Source: Flaccisagitta enflata (lineage: Eukaryota; Chaetognatha; Sagittoidea; Aphragmophora). From it: a stretch of 64,000 nt of DNA. The notes beneath the pieces are model-generated. The model searched no databases. It was not told the origin of the DNA and was given only the letters and a program-made list of their open reading frames with translations. The stretch spans positions 95,108,001-95,172,000 of the forward strand of contig OZ231127.1 of assembly GCA_965153355.1 (NCBI GenBank), written 5' to 3'. Made by a program: the position numbers and the translations under genes. Positions 34,831-46,158 of the stretch are shown here, one piece after another (position 1 is the stretch's first letter; every line of letters starts with the position of its first letter).

Positions 34831-35834
34831 TCCTACATAAAACTCATACAATTAATCAAAAGGAAACAGAAATTGAAAAATATCTGGAAATAATATGGAC
34901 ATTTATATAGTGTAAGCTTCCATTTCATACACATACATACCTAAAATATGGTCTTTTGAAACACTATCAAAATTCCTTAGGCATATACTTTTTACTAAAT
35001 GCATCATAATTTCCTATCTTAAAAAACATGTTTTAATATTTTTGAGAAATAATAAATATTTTAGGGGAAGGGTATGTTAGAGCTGTCTTCTGGCATTGAT
35101 CGGGACCACCAACTCAGCCCAAATTTGGTTAAAATTTACCTAATTGAAAAAAAAGGGAACCAGGGTGTCCGTATTCTCCCCAATTGAGACCCTTAATTCT
35201 ATTAGAGTGGGATATAGGTGAATTTGAACTATAATTGGTTAAGGTTATAATTTTTAGTGATTAAAGGGAAAAAGGCCTTCATCTTTAGAAAATATATCAT
35301 GGGATAGGTCACCATGAGGGGTAACATTTTTAGTACATGTCCAAAAAATAAAATTATATTCTAACAAACCACTCAGCTTCTTGTCATCAGTTGGAGTCCT
35401 GTACTTTTAAGGGTTTCGACTCATACATATATATATATAAGCATACAAAGTATCAAAATATCCACAAAGTATCCGCATACATATATATGCACCTCCAAGA
35501 CCCAAGGTACAGGTGGGTCGCACTTCAAAAGTGCCTTTCACTGTATGGTTTGAAGAGATAAAGAAAATGCTCAAGAGTCCACCATGGGATAGAAAAAAAT
35601 CATGGCTTTCCCCCAACCAATTTCAAAATCCATTATTATAGGAAAAATTATTTTCCCTTTTTATTTTTTTTAAAAATTATTTCAGATTTATTTAAAAGTT
35701 TTTTAAGAAAATAGTGAATCTGCGACACAAGGTCAAAATAGAAACACATAAATTAAAATATCAAGTAAAAAAATGAATTAGATCTGCGACACAAGGTCAG
35801 AATAGAAACACTTATATTAAATATCATTTTGTAT
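34831..35834. other. Unique AT-rich island between 30-bp arrays
   Basis: No gene recognised. Holds a short direct repeat, GACACAAGGTCARAATAGAAACAC, at about 35725 and 35788, shortly before the array resumes. Confidence 0.5.
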
Positions 35835-36085
35835 ATCATATCACACATCGGAGAAAATTGGGTTGTGTGACACACATATGGAGAAAACTGGGTTGTGTGA
35901 CACACATTTGGAAAAAAACTGGGTTATGTTACACACAATGGAGAAATCTGGGCTGTGTGATACACATTTGGAGAAAACTGGTTATGTGACACACAATGGA
36001 GAAATCTTGGCTGTGTGACATACATTTGGAGGAAACTGGACCATGTGACACACATTCGGAAAAAAACTGGGTTGTGTGACACACA
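35835..36085 (+). repeat. 30-bp tandem array, second block
   Basis: Eight or so GTGTGACACACATTTGGAGA units. It ends directly at the AACAAGGCCAACACC terminus of the next element. Confidence 0.9.
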
Positions 36086-36090
36086 ATGGA

Positions 36091-37695
36091 AACAAGGCCA
36101 ACACCTATAAGTTGCGTGCGAGACATAAATAACTGAACTGACCTGACTACTTATTGAATCTTTTTATCGAAAATCAGACTTAAACCAGACCCAAACCAGA
36201 CCCAAACCAGACCCAAACCAGACCAAAACCAGAAACAAACCATACTCAAACCAGACTCAAACCAGACTCAAACCAGACTCAAACCAGACTCAAACCAGAA
36301 TTAAACCAGACCTAAACCAGACCAAAACCAGACCTAAACCATACTTGAACCAGACATAAACCAGACATAAAACAGACATAAAACAGACATAAACCAGACC
36401 TTAACCAGACCTAAACCAGACATAAATCAGACATGAACCAGACTTAAACCAGACTCAAGCCAGACTCAAACCAGACCTAAACCAGACTCAAACCAGACTC
36501 AAACCAGACTCAAACTAGACTTCAACCAGACTTAAACCAGACTAAAAACAGAGTTAAACCAGACTTAAACCAGACTTAAACCAGACCCAAACCAGCAGAC
36601 CCAAACCAGCAGACTTAAACCAGCAGACTTAGACCAGCAGACTTAAACCAGCAGACTTAAACCAGCAGACTTTAACCAGCAGACTTAAACCAGCAGACTT
36701 AAACCAGCAGACTTAAACCAGCAAACCTCAACCAGCAGACTTAAATCAGCAGACTTAAACCAGCAGACTTTAACCAGCAGACTTAAACCAGCAGACTTAA
36801 ACCAGAAGACATGAACCAGCAGACTTAAACCAGCAGACCTGAACCAGCGGACTTAAACCAGCAGACTTAAACCAGCAGACTTAAACCAGCAGACTTAAAC
36901 CAGCCAACTTAAACCAGCCAACTTAAACCAGCAAACTTAAACCAGCCAACTTAAACCAGCCGACCTAAACCAGCCAACTTAAACCTGCCAACTTAAACAA
37001 GCCAACTTAAACCAGCCAGCCAACTTAAACCAGCCAACTTAAACCAGTCGTCCTAAACCAGCCAACTTAAACCAGCCAACTTAAACCAGCCAACTTAAAC
37101 CAGCCAACTTAAACCTGCTGACTTAAACCAGCAGACCTAAACTAGCAGACCTTAATCAGCAGACTTAAACTAGCAGACTTAAACCAGCGGACTTAAACCA
37201 AAAATGATTAAAAGCAACCAAAAATGACCAAAAGCAACCAAAAATGACCAAAAACAACAAAAAAATGACTCAGAATAACTTTGGACGACCCAAATTGACC
37301 AAAAAAGCAAAGTGTTACTAAAAACTACAAACCCCAAAAAATAACTTAGTGACTTAGAATGACTTAGAATGACTTAGAATGACTTGTAATGACTTAGAAT
37401 GACTTAAAATAACTTAGAATGACTAAGAATGACTTAAAATGAATTATAATAACATAAAATGACAAAAATGACAAAAATGACAAAAAATGACGAAATGACT
37501 TAAGTGACTAAAATTGACTGAAAATGACTGGAAATGACTTAAGATAACTTAAAATGACTTAAAATGACATAAAATACCCTAAAATGACGTAAAACGACAA
37601 AAAAAAGCTAAGTGTTACGGACGGACGGACGGACGGACAGACCGACGGACCGACCGACAGAGCGGGTTATAGAGTCGCGTGCACGCGACTAAAAA
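36091..37695 (-). mobile_element. Hairpin-ended GTCC-family element carrying minisatellites
   Basis: Both ends present: AACAAGGCCAACACCTATAA then GTTGCGTGCGAGAC on the left, and AGAGCGGGTTATAGA then GTCGCGTGCACGCGAC TAAAAA on the right. The 16-bp palindrome at 37674-37689 is a perfect terminal hairpin. Inside are CCAGACTTAAA units (11 bp, 36180-36590), CCAGCAGACTTAAA and CCAGCCAACTTAAA units (14 bp, 36590-37200), TGACTTAGAA units (to 37600) and a (GGAC)n run. No coding region. Confidence 0.65.
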
Positions 37696-37697
37696 CT

Positions 37698-37960
37698 AGG
37701 CTGTGTGACACACATATGGAGAAAACTGGATTGTGTGACACATTATGGAAAAGACAAGGCTGTGTGACACACATTTGGAGAATACTGGGCTGTCTGACAC
37801 ACATTAGGAGAAAACTAAGCTGTGTGACACTCTATGGAGAAAAGTCAGCTGTGTGACACATATTTGGAGAATACTGGGCTATATGAGATACTATGGAGAG
37901 AACTGGGTTGTGTAACACACGGATGAACAGACGGATGGACGGACGGACGGACGGACGGAG
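37698..37960 (+). repeat. 30-bp array block and (GGAC)n
   Basis: About seven 30-bp units starting right after the element hairpin, then GGACGGACGGAC (37937-37960). Confidence 0.9.
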
Positions 37961-38157
37961 AAACTCTGAATATATAGTGTTCCACTATCGTGGAACACAA
38001 TAAGCTGTAAGTCGCTCTGTAAATGCTGCTGTTTGTTAATGATTTGTGTTCAGTAGCTTCAAAGCTACCATGTATAAAAAAGTACAAATCAAAACGCCAT
38101 CAGATCTACTTCACTGACAAATGTTTACATGCTGCGTCCAACACTAACTCCACTATG

Positions 38158-38813
38158 AACAAGGCCAACACCCTACAGTCGCGTGCGGTTGTTAAGACTA
38201 CTACGCGAATAAAAAAAAAAGCCACACCCTTTTGTAGCTGAATAGAAGAGACACAAAAAATAAATTCAAAGTTTTTTTATTCAACTGATTTTGAAGATTT
38301 TTGAATTTGCTTTCATTCTAGACCAACCCCAGGTCTGTATCTCAAACCGTTTAGGAGATAGAGTTTTCTAAAGTGAACCTCTCTTTTGCAGAAATGCTCA
38401 TATTTCAATAGGATTGCAAAACTGAAAATAACAATGTTTTCACTTTTTTTTATGCCATTTCCAAACGAATAAAGCTAGAAATACCAGATTGGAGCCAAAT
38501 GAAAGATCTCTTTGAGATCTTCAAAATGGTCTAAGATTTTGTATAAATATTTTGAAATTTGATATGATAAATTGCCATTTAAAAGTGCAGCTTTTTTATT
38601 GATTCGCGTAGTATAAGACAAAAAGACTAAAAGACAAAAAGTAAATGGTTTTGAAATAACATAAATCATAAAATTTCTTAAAATGACAGTAAATGACATA
38701 AAATGACGTAAAACGACAAAAAAAGCTAAGCATGACAGACGGACCAACCAACAGACCGACCGACCAACAGACAGAGCGGGTCGTAGAGTTGCGTGCACGC
38801 GACTAAAAACGGA
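38158..38813 (-). mobile_element. Hairpin-ended GTCC-family element, split by a MITE
   Basis: Left end AACAAGGCCAACACCCTACA then GTCGCGTGC; right end AGAGCGGGTCGTAGA then GTTGCGTGCACGCGAC TAAAAA. A 415-bp MITE (38199-38613) is inserted with a TAAGAC duplication. Without it the element is only about 240 bp of TGAC/GGACC sequence. Confidence 0.7.
38199..38613. mobile_element. MITE, family TACTACGCGAAT (copy 2) with 6-bp target duplication
   Basis: Termini TACTACGCGAATAAAAAA... and ...TTTTTTATTGATTCGCGTAG then TA are inverse. TAAGAC flanks both sides (38193-38198 and 38614-38619). The interior has CCAGGTCTGTATCTCAAACC, the inverse of a block in the copy at 15173. Confidence 0.8.
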
Positions 38814-38966
38814 ATCAAAAGTTACACTTTCCCTCGCTATCAGTTGGACAGAAAGGCGGACGGTGAATGGACAGATAGACAGACGGTCACACAAGAAAAC
38901 GGATGGCGAATGGACAGATGGACAGACGGTTGGACAGAATGACAGACAGTGAACAAACCGATGGAA

Positions 38967-39126
38967 AACAAGGCCGGATACACGGCCATCAGTTGCGGAC
39001 GGGTGGGCAGGGGCGGAAATGCGCGTTTTCCCACTTTTCAACTTGAGCGTGACGGACCAACGGACGGACGGACGGACGGACGAACGGACAAAGTCTCTTA
39101 TAGAGTTGTGTGTCAGCAACTAAAAA
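38967..39126 (-). mobile_element. GTCC-family short element, inverted copy
   Basis: Reverse complement of the 46159 copy. Shared blocks are GTTGCGGACGGGTGGGCAGG, GGCGGAAATGCGC, a (GGAC)n run, TCTTATAGAGT and CAGCAACTAAAAA. About 160 bp. Confidence 0.75.
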
Positions 39127-39238
39127 GACAAACTTTTTGACTTTTGTTTCTGGTTGTCGGTGATTCCGCCTTTAATCGAGAGGGTCGACCTAATCAGCCT
39201 TGACCTGGACAAAAGAACAAACGATGGTCTTTGATCTT

Positions 39239-39425
39239 TTATTCATTCATTCATTCATTCATTCATTCATTCATTCATTCATTCATTCATTCATTCATTC
39301 ATTCATTCATGTATTCATTCATTCATGTATTCATTCATTCATTCATTCATTCATTCATTCATTCATTCATTCATTCATTCATTCATTCATTCATTCTTTT
39401 TTTTTATTCATTCATTTATTCATTC
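39239..39425 (+). repeat. (ATTC)n microsatellite
   Basis: About 185 bp of ATTC/CATT with two CATGTATT interruptions. Reads as HSFI repeats in translation. Confidence 0.97.
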
Positions 39426-39520
39426 ATAGTCACGAATGACGAGGACGGCTCGTCATTTGGGGGTGAGCAGAGCGAAATCTATCTAATGATTTATCTGTCT
39501 AAATAGGCAAAGCTTATTTT

Positions 39521-39705
39521 TGGAGAGAAATGATTTCCAAGAAAGATTTTAATCAGACTGAAGCAAATTCGAAATCAGCGCAGGGAGAGAGAATATTTGC
39601 TACTAATAAAAAATGAGAGGAGGCAAAATCATAATGAAATGGAAAATAGCCAAAATAATATGAGCAATGATCAATAAAATGAGAGAATGGCCAACGGCGC
39701 CATTC
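39521..39705 (+). repeat. Direct repeat, copy 1 (second copy 42066-42255)
   Basis: GAGAAATGATTTCCAAGAAA then GATTTTAATCAGACTGAAGC and GAGAGAATGGCCA recur 2.5 kb downstream with about one change in eight. Probably a segmental duplication or dispersed repeat. 39705-41290 in between is AT-rich with GAGAGGG purine runs near 40830-40900 and no gene seen. Confidence 0.75.
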
Positions 39706-41309
39706 TTCTCTTGGCCACAGCTGCCTATCATGACTAAAATTTTATTAAAAATTCTACTCAGATACAAAAATAACTCGGACCCCTGTACCAGAAAAGAATT
39801 CGCTAAAAAGAAATTTGTTAAAAAAGAAATTCGTAAGAATAGAATTTTAAAAAAACAAACTGTAAAAAAAAAGAGAAAAAGTTAAGGGAAAACGGTGAAC
39901 CCGTTGAAAAAACCAACATTGTCATACTCATCAATCATTCAATCAAATGACACACATGACAAAAGTTATTCATGCATACCACAATTTACGGAAGCTCACA
40001 ATGTGAGCCTCACATGATTGCGCGCAACCAGAAAGGCACACATGAAAATCAGCAATTGAAATTTACTATGAATATCGCGTTCTCAAACACAGTAAGCAAT
40101 GAGACACGTTTCACGAGAATATTGACAATTGACAAACGAAAACTGACAAATGGCAACTCGATAAATTCATAATGCAAATTTACCAGGCTAAAATTTATTT
40201 TCGTTCAATTTGAGGGCAAAAGAAAAAAGTAAGTATTCATTCTGACATGGGCAAGAACCATCTGACTGATTGGGGAATGAACATGTATCAAAATAACCCA
40301 TGAAAAGAGCGGAGAAAACAAAGCTTAATGAATGAGGTGATCGGGCTACATTCATTCCAAGCCAATAGTATTCTCAAAGCCCTCAGGTCATGATGACAGA
40401 ACCGACAATTAGAAGGACAGACAGTGACAGACAGACAGAGAGATCTATCAGTCCAACTGTTGAACACAACCACCGGTAAGGAGTGCCAACAAAAGTTACC
40501 ATGTGGGAAAGAAAAACAAAATTCGGGCTCAAAATTGAACGGAAGTTGAGAACAAAAATTGGGATGGGGGGGGGGGGAAGAAGAAGTGAAAGGTACGAGC
40601 TCGCAAAACTAGTAAATGGTTAATATTTCGTCAAAGACGGGAAAAAGATTGAATAATATTTTTGTGAGAAATGAACGATTAAATGTTTTTGTTTATTGCA
40701 ATAAACACAGAATGTGAGGATTAATATCAAGAAAAAATATAAAAAAATACGAGTTATATCGCCAGCTTCTTGTGAAAATTGGAAAAAAATGAAAACTGGA
40801 CCGGAAAGAAAAGAAAAACATGTCTAAAAGAGAGAGGGGAGAGAGAGGGAGAGAGAGGGGTGAGAGAGGGAGAGAGAGGGGTGAGAGAAAGGGAGAAAGG
40901 GGGAATGGGGTTAGGGAAAAAATAGCACTCAATTCTCAGTGAATCATAACCGAAAAAGGTCTGAGCACCGATATGATAAAACTAGACAACTGTTTATCAT
41001 CAAAACGAAATTACGACTGAAAGTGCCACCACAATAACGAAAATTGTGTTTGAGAGAAAAAGAATGACTCAAAAATTAGTGTTAACAAATGATTTCTAAG
41101 AAAAGAGGGAATCTTTTCAATACTTATCGTAACTAAAGGCACAGTGATACTTTATAGAATTTGTTGCCATGACGATACCCCAATTAAAGAAAGAAGAGAT
41201 TTGCGCAAATCGTCTAAGACTTTCATGGAGAGAAATCGAGAGATCACTAATAGAGACAATCTTAGAAAAAAAACATGAGAAAGAAAAATACTTCGCAGTT
41301 TGCGTATGA

Positions 41310-41500
41310 AATGCCGCAAAAATTAGTTCATGAACCCGAAAATAAGGAATTTGCAGAAAAACTCGTTATAGCAAATTAGACAAGACCATGAAAAATTCGC
41401 AAATTGCGTAACCCTGTACAGTGAAAGTTTGCAAAAATCGGTTCATGACCCGGAAATCGAGTTTGCTGATAAGCGAAACTTGCTATAGCGAATTTTTCGG
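41310..41500 (+). repeat. Diverged tandem pair
   Basis: GCAAAAATTAGTTCATGAAC..CTCGTTATAGCAAATT (about 41317) recurs as GCAAAAATCGGTTCATGACC..CTTGCTATAGCGAATT (about 41432). Confidence 0.55.
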
Positions 41501-41737
41501 ATTTCATGATACCCTCAAAGTCATTCACAACGTCGATATCGTTGTTATTCTGATGAAAGATGACGTAGATCCGAAATTTATCAGTTCCACAGACAAAATG
41601 TTGCTTGTCATCGTCGATGTCAATCAAGCACGTACCAATCACAAACGTCGAAACACTGACATACCCTTTCTCTCACTCACCACCTCAATCCACCAATTCA
41701 TCAAGACGCAAATCCTAAAGACGCATCAGTCGTCGCC

Positions 41738-41875
41738 ATGGAAACACAAGACAAACGCGTAAAAGCCGATTCTCATTTCCGAGAAATGCCGGAGACAGCC
41801 GTCGAAAGTCTTTTCCCCCATCGTCCATATCGAGCGTTGGAGGAAGAGGACGTGCTTCGCCGTTGCGAATCGTGA
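41738..41875 (+). CDS. Small ORF in a CpG-rich island (45 residues)
   Basis: ATG in a strong context (CGCCATGGA) opens a 45-residue charged frame starting METQDKRVKA and ending LRRCES. No family recognised. The island 41738-42010 is much richer in CpG than its flanks. It also carries open frames on the - strand (41773-42024), so coding is unproven. It might be the 5' end of a gene, or promoter sequence that happens to be open. Confidence 0.25.
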   Translation: METQDKRVKADSHFREMPETAVESLFPHRPYRALEEEDVLRRCES

Positions 41876-41901
41876 TTCGACGCCAGAAGCCGAGATCTCG
41901 A

Positions 41902-41997
41902 CCAATCAGAACGCGAGGAGCCGACACCATGTGGTAGGCGCGGTCGAGAAGCGGAGGAACGTCTCCTCCTTTTGCGTAGACCGGAAGTGATCACGTG
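41902..41997. promoter_or_regulatory. Promoter-like cluster: CCAAT, ETS and E-box motifs
   Basis: CCAAT at 41902, CCGGAAGT (ETS-like) at 41981 and CACGTG at 41992 lie within 96 bp of CpG-rich DNA. These are common parts of animal housekeeping promoters. Which strand is served is unclear. Confidence 0.3.
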
Positions 41998-42300
41998 GCG
42001 CTTGAAACGTTCAGGCAAGAACATGAGCTTGTCTCTAGTTGCAAAATACGAATTGGTGATGATTTTAGGAGAGAAATGATTTCCAAGAAAGATTTTAAGC
42101 AGACTAAAGCAAATTCGAAATCAGCGTAGGGAGAGAGAATATTTGAGACCGATAAAAAGAGAGAGAGAGAGAGCAAATCATAATAATATAGAAAAAAACC
42201 AAAATGATATGAGAAACGACCGATAAAATGAGAGAATGGCCATTGCGGCCATTCAGGACTTTGTTTTTGTTGTTGTTATTGTTTTTGTTGTTGCAGTATG

Positions 42301-42386
<86 letters not shown>
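42301..42386 (+). repeat. (TGT)n microsatellite
   Basis: About 28 TGT units after the second copy of the 39521 repeat. Confidence 0.97.
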
Positions 42387-43289
42387 TTCCTGTTGTTGTA
42401 TTTGTTGTTTTTCCTCCTATCTCTTGCAGAGATTTTTGTTGCTAAAGTTATTGATGTTAAAGTAAGTATTTTTTTTCACTGATTTTCCCCTAAGTTTATT
42501 TAGTGCCCTCTGTTCATTTATTGCCCTCTCCACCCCTGCTCAACTTTTTTTTACTGATTTTCCACTAAGATCATTTATTGCCCTCTCCACCCCTACTCAA
42601 ATGGACATTATTGATAAGATGACCCTGTCTTTATTTACTTCTCATATGCATCCAAACATTTTGACATGTGGAGGTCGAGAAACGCGGCATTGGTAAGAAA
42701 TGGTGAATGAAACCAAGCTTCGGCATAGACGTACGCCGCGTAAGACAGGATGAACCGAGTTTAAACACTTTTGTTTCAGTACATTTTCAGCTCACTTTTC
42801 GGTATCAAATCACCAAATATTGACTCAAAACTGTTTTAGCATATGTATTACATGCCCTACTTATACTGTTTTATGAACAATCCACTAGTATAGGGTTTTA
42901 AACAGCGAGAATGTTATGAAAAGAACAAAATTTCTGTGCAAAAACCCGAAATCAGCGGACACTCATTTTCAAGCGGTAACTTCAAGCTATTATCACCACT
43001 ACAGTTTGATTCCAATGGTCAATTTTTTTTTACAAGTCTGCTTAAACCCGAGTGGCACTAATACAGAAAATTTTTGCGATGGTTTCATGTAATTTTTACA
43101 GTCCTAATCAGTTATATTATAAAAATTGCCAGCTGACAACTGTTTTGGGCACTTCCTCTTGGAGTTAAGGTATGAAATTTTTTCCGTAACTAAAAAAAAG
43201 GCGTTCCTACACTTGTATAAAATTCCAGAGCAATCCGATTATTTTAAGTATGGATTTTATCATTTTTTTTGTAATTTTCTCTATCCTAT

Positions 43290-43490
43290 TTGGCTTTTTC
43301 GAAAAAAACATTTTTCAGTCGGTAAAAAACAAATCTCCAACACAAAAGAAGATTTTGCATTTCTAAAAACATCAGACTCGAGCAAATGTATTTTGGATGC
43401 GTCTGATGTTTTTGGTTTTTTTAATTTTTCATTTCCTATGCAAATTTGTTATTTACCGTGTACCCATGTCACACCCATTTTTTTCCCATC
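43290..43490. repeat. Palindromic AT-rich segment
   Basis: AAAAACATCAGAC (43367) pairs with GTCTGATGTTTTT (about 43400); more distant blocks (CGGTAAAAAACAAAT against ATTTGTTATTTACCG) also pair around the same centre. The 129-residue open frame across this palindrome is therefore unlikely to be a gene. 42390-43120 has no feature I can name. Confidence 0.5.
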
Positions 43491-43720
43491 CAAAAATGAT
43501 TACCATTTAGAATGAATGTCTTGTAGAAATCGAGCTTTGATGAATATAATGATCTGACTGTACAAAATTTAACCATGCAACGTAGCCAGATAACACTCTG
43601 AAGAGCTTGGTTGACTGCTTAATTGATTGTATGCTTGCCTGCTTGCTTGATATCAAACAAACTTGTTTGATTTATCAACACAAAGATGAGGATGAAAATT
43701 GGCAAAAAAGGAGAGAGGAA

Positions 43721-43795
43721 AGAAAGAAAGAAACAAAGACAGAAATACAGAAAGAAAGAAAGAAAGAAAGAAATAGAGAAAGAAAGAAAGAAAGC

Positions 43796-43831
<36 letters not shown>

Positions 43832-43872
43832 ACAGAGAAAAAAAGAAAGACAGAAAAAGAAAATGAAGAAAA
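43721..43872 (+). repeat. (GAAA)n microsatellite
   Basis: AAAG/GAAA units with CAGA interruptions. From 43900 to 44880 no gene is supported; a poly-C run lies at 44017-44030. Confidence 0.95.
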
Positions 43873-44877
43873 AAAAACGCGTATTTATTAGCACGGGGGA
43901 TCATGGCAAAAAATGGTCGGAGCCTTTATGTTCAGGAGATGTGCGCACCATTTCATGGTATAATGCACCAAAAAAAAATTTGGAGGTCTTCCGATGTCGG
44001 GAAGATGGCGCCGCCACCCCCCCCCCCCCCTGAGTAAAGTAGTGGTGGTGGAACAAATCTTGTTGTTTAAGGGAAAGGAATGGTTATTGAAACAGCATAT
44101 CAAATAGCTATTGGGGTGCCCCCTTGATGAAACCATGGTCTCAGTTGCCTGGTCCGAGTTTTCTACTCTGAGATAAATCTATGAAGTCATACTAAAAGTG
44201 CGGAGTCGTCCGATTTGAATACATGAGTTGAAAGCCCTTCTTCCAAGCTTTGTTGACCAACCAACAGACCAACCTACTCCGCACTCAAAGGTATACTTTT
44301 TCAACCAAAAAAAAATTTACAGCATAATTTTGTTGTCCAACGTTAGCTCTATCGATAAGCTAGGCTCAGCAATCATGTAGGGAAAATGAGACTTTCCTCG
44401 CAAGTGATACTTGGCTCTTGCCACAATGACGAGTTAGCGATGTAATCATGCAAGGGAATCGAGAAAAAAATGATACCTAGAACTTTGAGGTTCCGACAGT
44501 ACTCATTCGTTCCATTGTCGTCCAGAAAAAGTTCATTCAAATTTACTTCTCAAATTTCAAAAAGTTGCTGTTTGCTTCGAAGCTCATTTTTCGTTCGTTC
44601 ATCGTCGCAATTTCATCCACCTTTGTTACATTTTCACTCGCCAAAAAAATTCGTAAGAAACACTGGCTGCCGATGGTACAATTTGTCTTTCTCCTGTTGA
44701 TAGTGGTAGATGCAGATCATCGCAGAATCGACTATCGCGGGCAGAGACAGAGAGCGGGCTTACCCACACACATGGACTAAAACGGACAGAGATGAAGAGG
44801 CAAAGAGTCAGGCAGACAGAAACTGTTACAGACACGGGACATGCACGCCTGACAGACGAACAATCAGAAATATAAGA

Positions 44878-44880
<3 letters not shown>

Positions 44881-44970
<90 letters not shown>

Positions 44971-44996
44971 CACAAACACAAACACAAACACAAACA

Positions 44997-45057
<61 letters not shown>
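44881..45057 (+). repeat. Compound microsatellite (GA)n(CAGA)n(CAAACA)n(CA)n
   Basis: Four adjacent simple repeats, each sharing bases with the next, in a 177-bp block. Confidence 0.97.
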
Positions 45058-45060
<3 letters not shown>

Positions 45061-45297
45061 GATAGAGACCGAGACTGAGGGAAAAAGAGGAAGAGACAAC
45101 GGACAATGAAACTCAAAAGTTGTGCGCAAGTGATAAGAAATCAAAGATAGTATTTAAAATTGTGATGGAACCCGTGCGTGCATGTGCATACAGAGATTGG
45201 TACTCTGGGTTAAAGTGTGGCTTGCACATTTGTTTAGCAATGACTCCCCCCTACCGCCCCATGTTGATCTCAAATCCATCTATTATTTGTCTTCAAG

Positions 45298-45339
45298 GAA
45301 CCCTGGTCCTTCGACGGGTAGCAGCGTTGATATCCATAG
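45298..45339 (+). CDS. Candidate small internal exon
   Basis: Acceptor TTATTTGTCTTCAAG, donor ATAG|GTAATT. In phase 2 it reads NPGPSTGSSVDIH, then AG that joins T of the next exon to give Ser. The phase match with 45521 is the main support. The intron between them contains a GTCC/GGTT-family remnant. Confidence 0.4.
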
Positions 45340-45520
45340 GTAATTACGATTAAACCACAATGACCGAACAAAAGCAAGCCTCATCTTTTTTTTTTTTTTT
45401 TTTGCGCCAACGAACGTCAATTAGAGGCTTTGTCCGTTGGTGAGTTGGTCAGTCAGTTGGTTAGTTGGTTGGTAAAACACACGGCGCATGTATTGGCCTA
45501 CTTGTCTTTTTGTCCACCAG

Positions 45521-45653
45521 TCGGAAAGAGTTGAATTTGAAGCCGGAGCAAGAGACGTCTTTTCAAGAATATTTAGGTGACAAGATAGCAATAACAGAAC
45601 TCGCTGAACGTCATGGATTTAACCGTCAACAAAAAGATGCACTTCGCAAATGA
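45521..45653 (+). CDS. Candidate terminal exon of an unrecognised gene
   Basis: The acceptor TTTTTGTCCACCAG leads into a codon-like frame: RKELNLKPEQETSFQEYL, then DKIAITELAERHGFNRQQKD and a TGA at 45651. It looks like a helical, charged C-terminal tail. I do not recognise the family. It is followed by (GAT)n at 45722. Confidence 0.4.
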
Positions 45654-45721
45654 AAGAACAAAATACTGAAACTGAGAACAGGTATAAATTGACAAACAGA
45701 TGAGGCTATGTGTCAATGGTG

Positions 45722-45723
45722 AC

Positions 45724-45781
<58 letters not shown>

Positions 45782-45801
45782 TTATGATGATGATGATGAT
45801 G
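45722..45801 (+). repeat. (GAT)n microsatellite
   Basis: About 26 GAT units with one TTA break at 45781. Confidence 0.97.
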
Positions 45802-45890
45802 AAGAACATAAAAATGGATTTTGCAAATGAGCATTATTATTACAACAAAGCTGTAATGTTATATTTATACTTAATGCGCTGACCGTGCAG

Positions 45891-46006
45891 CATCCGGCAT
45901 TGAAGTACCCTCCGCTAATCAAGAAGACGCATGTTATGACGTAGCTCAATCGCAAATCAGCCAAAATGTCGCCATCTATGCAGAATCATCCAACGGTATC
46001 GATTGA
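45891..46006 (+). CDS. Candidate terminal exon with two tyrosine motifs
   Basis: Acceptor CTGACCGTGCAG. In phase 1 it gives SGIEVPSANQEDACYDV, then AQSQISQNVAIYAESSNGID and TGA 46004. Two tyrosines in acidic surroundings 14 residues apart (YDVA and YAES) resemble a cytoplasmic signalling tail but do not fit a strict ITAM. No membrane segment is adjacent. The family is unknown. Confidence 0.4.
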
Positions 46007-46033
46007 TGATTTTGGTGAAATCAATCGCTGGAT

Positions 46034-46038
46034 GATGA

Positions 46039-46099
<61 letters not shown>
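46034..46099 (+). repeat. (GAT)n microsatellite
   Basis: About 22 units; it precedes the GTCC-family element. GGTGAT-rich degenerate sequence follows at 46310-46620. Confidence 0.97.
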
Positions 46100-46100
<1 letters not shown>

Positions 46101-46158
46101 CGTGATGCTTGCGGCTTACGGCGGCAACAACAATGCTAATGATGAAAGAACGATGTCG

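Noticed and set aside
43126-43515. 129-residue + strand frame
   Set aside because: Lies across a palindromic AT-rich segment; no codon bias or motif.
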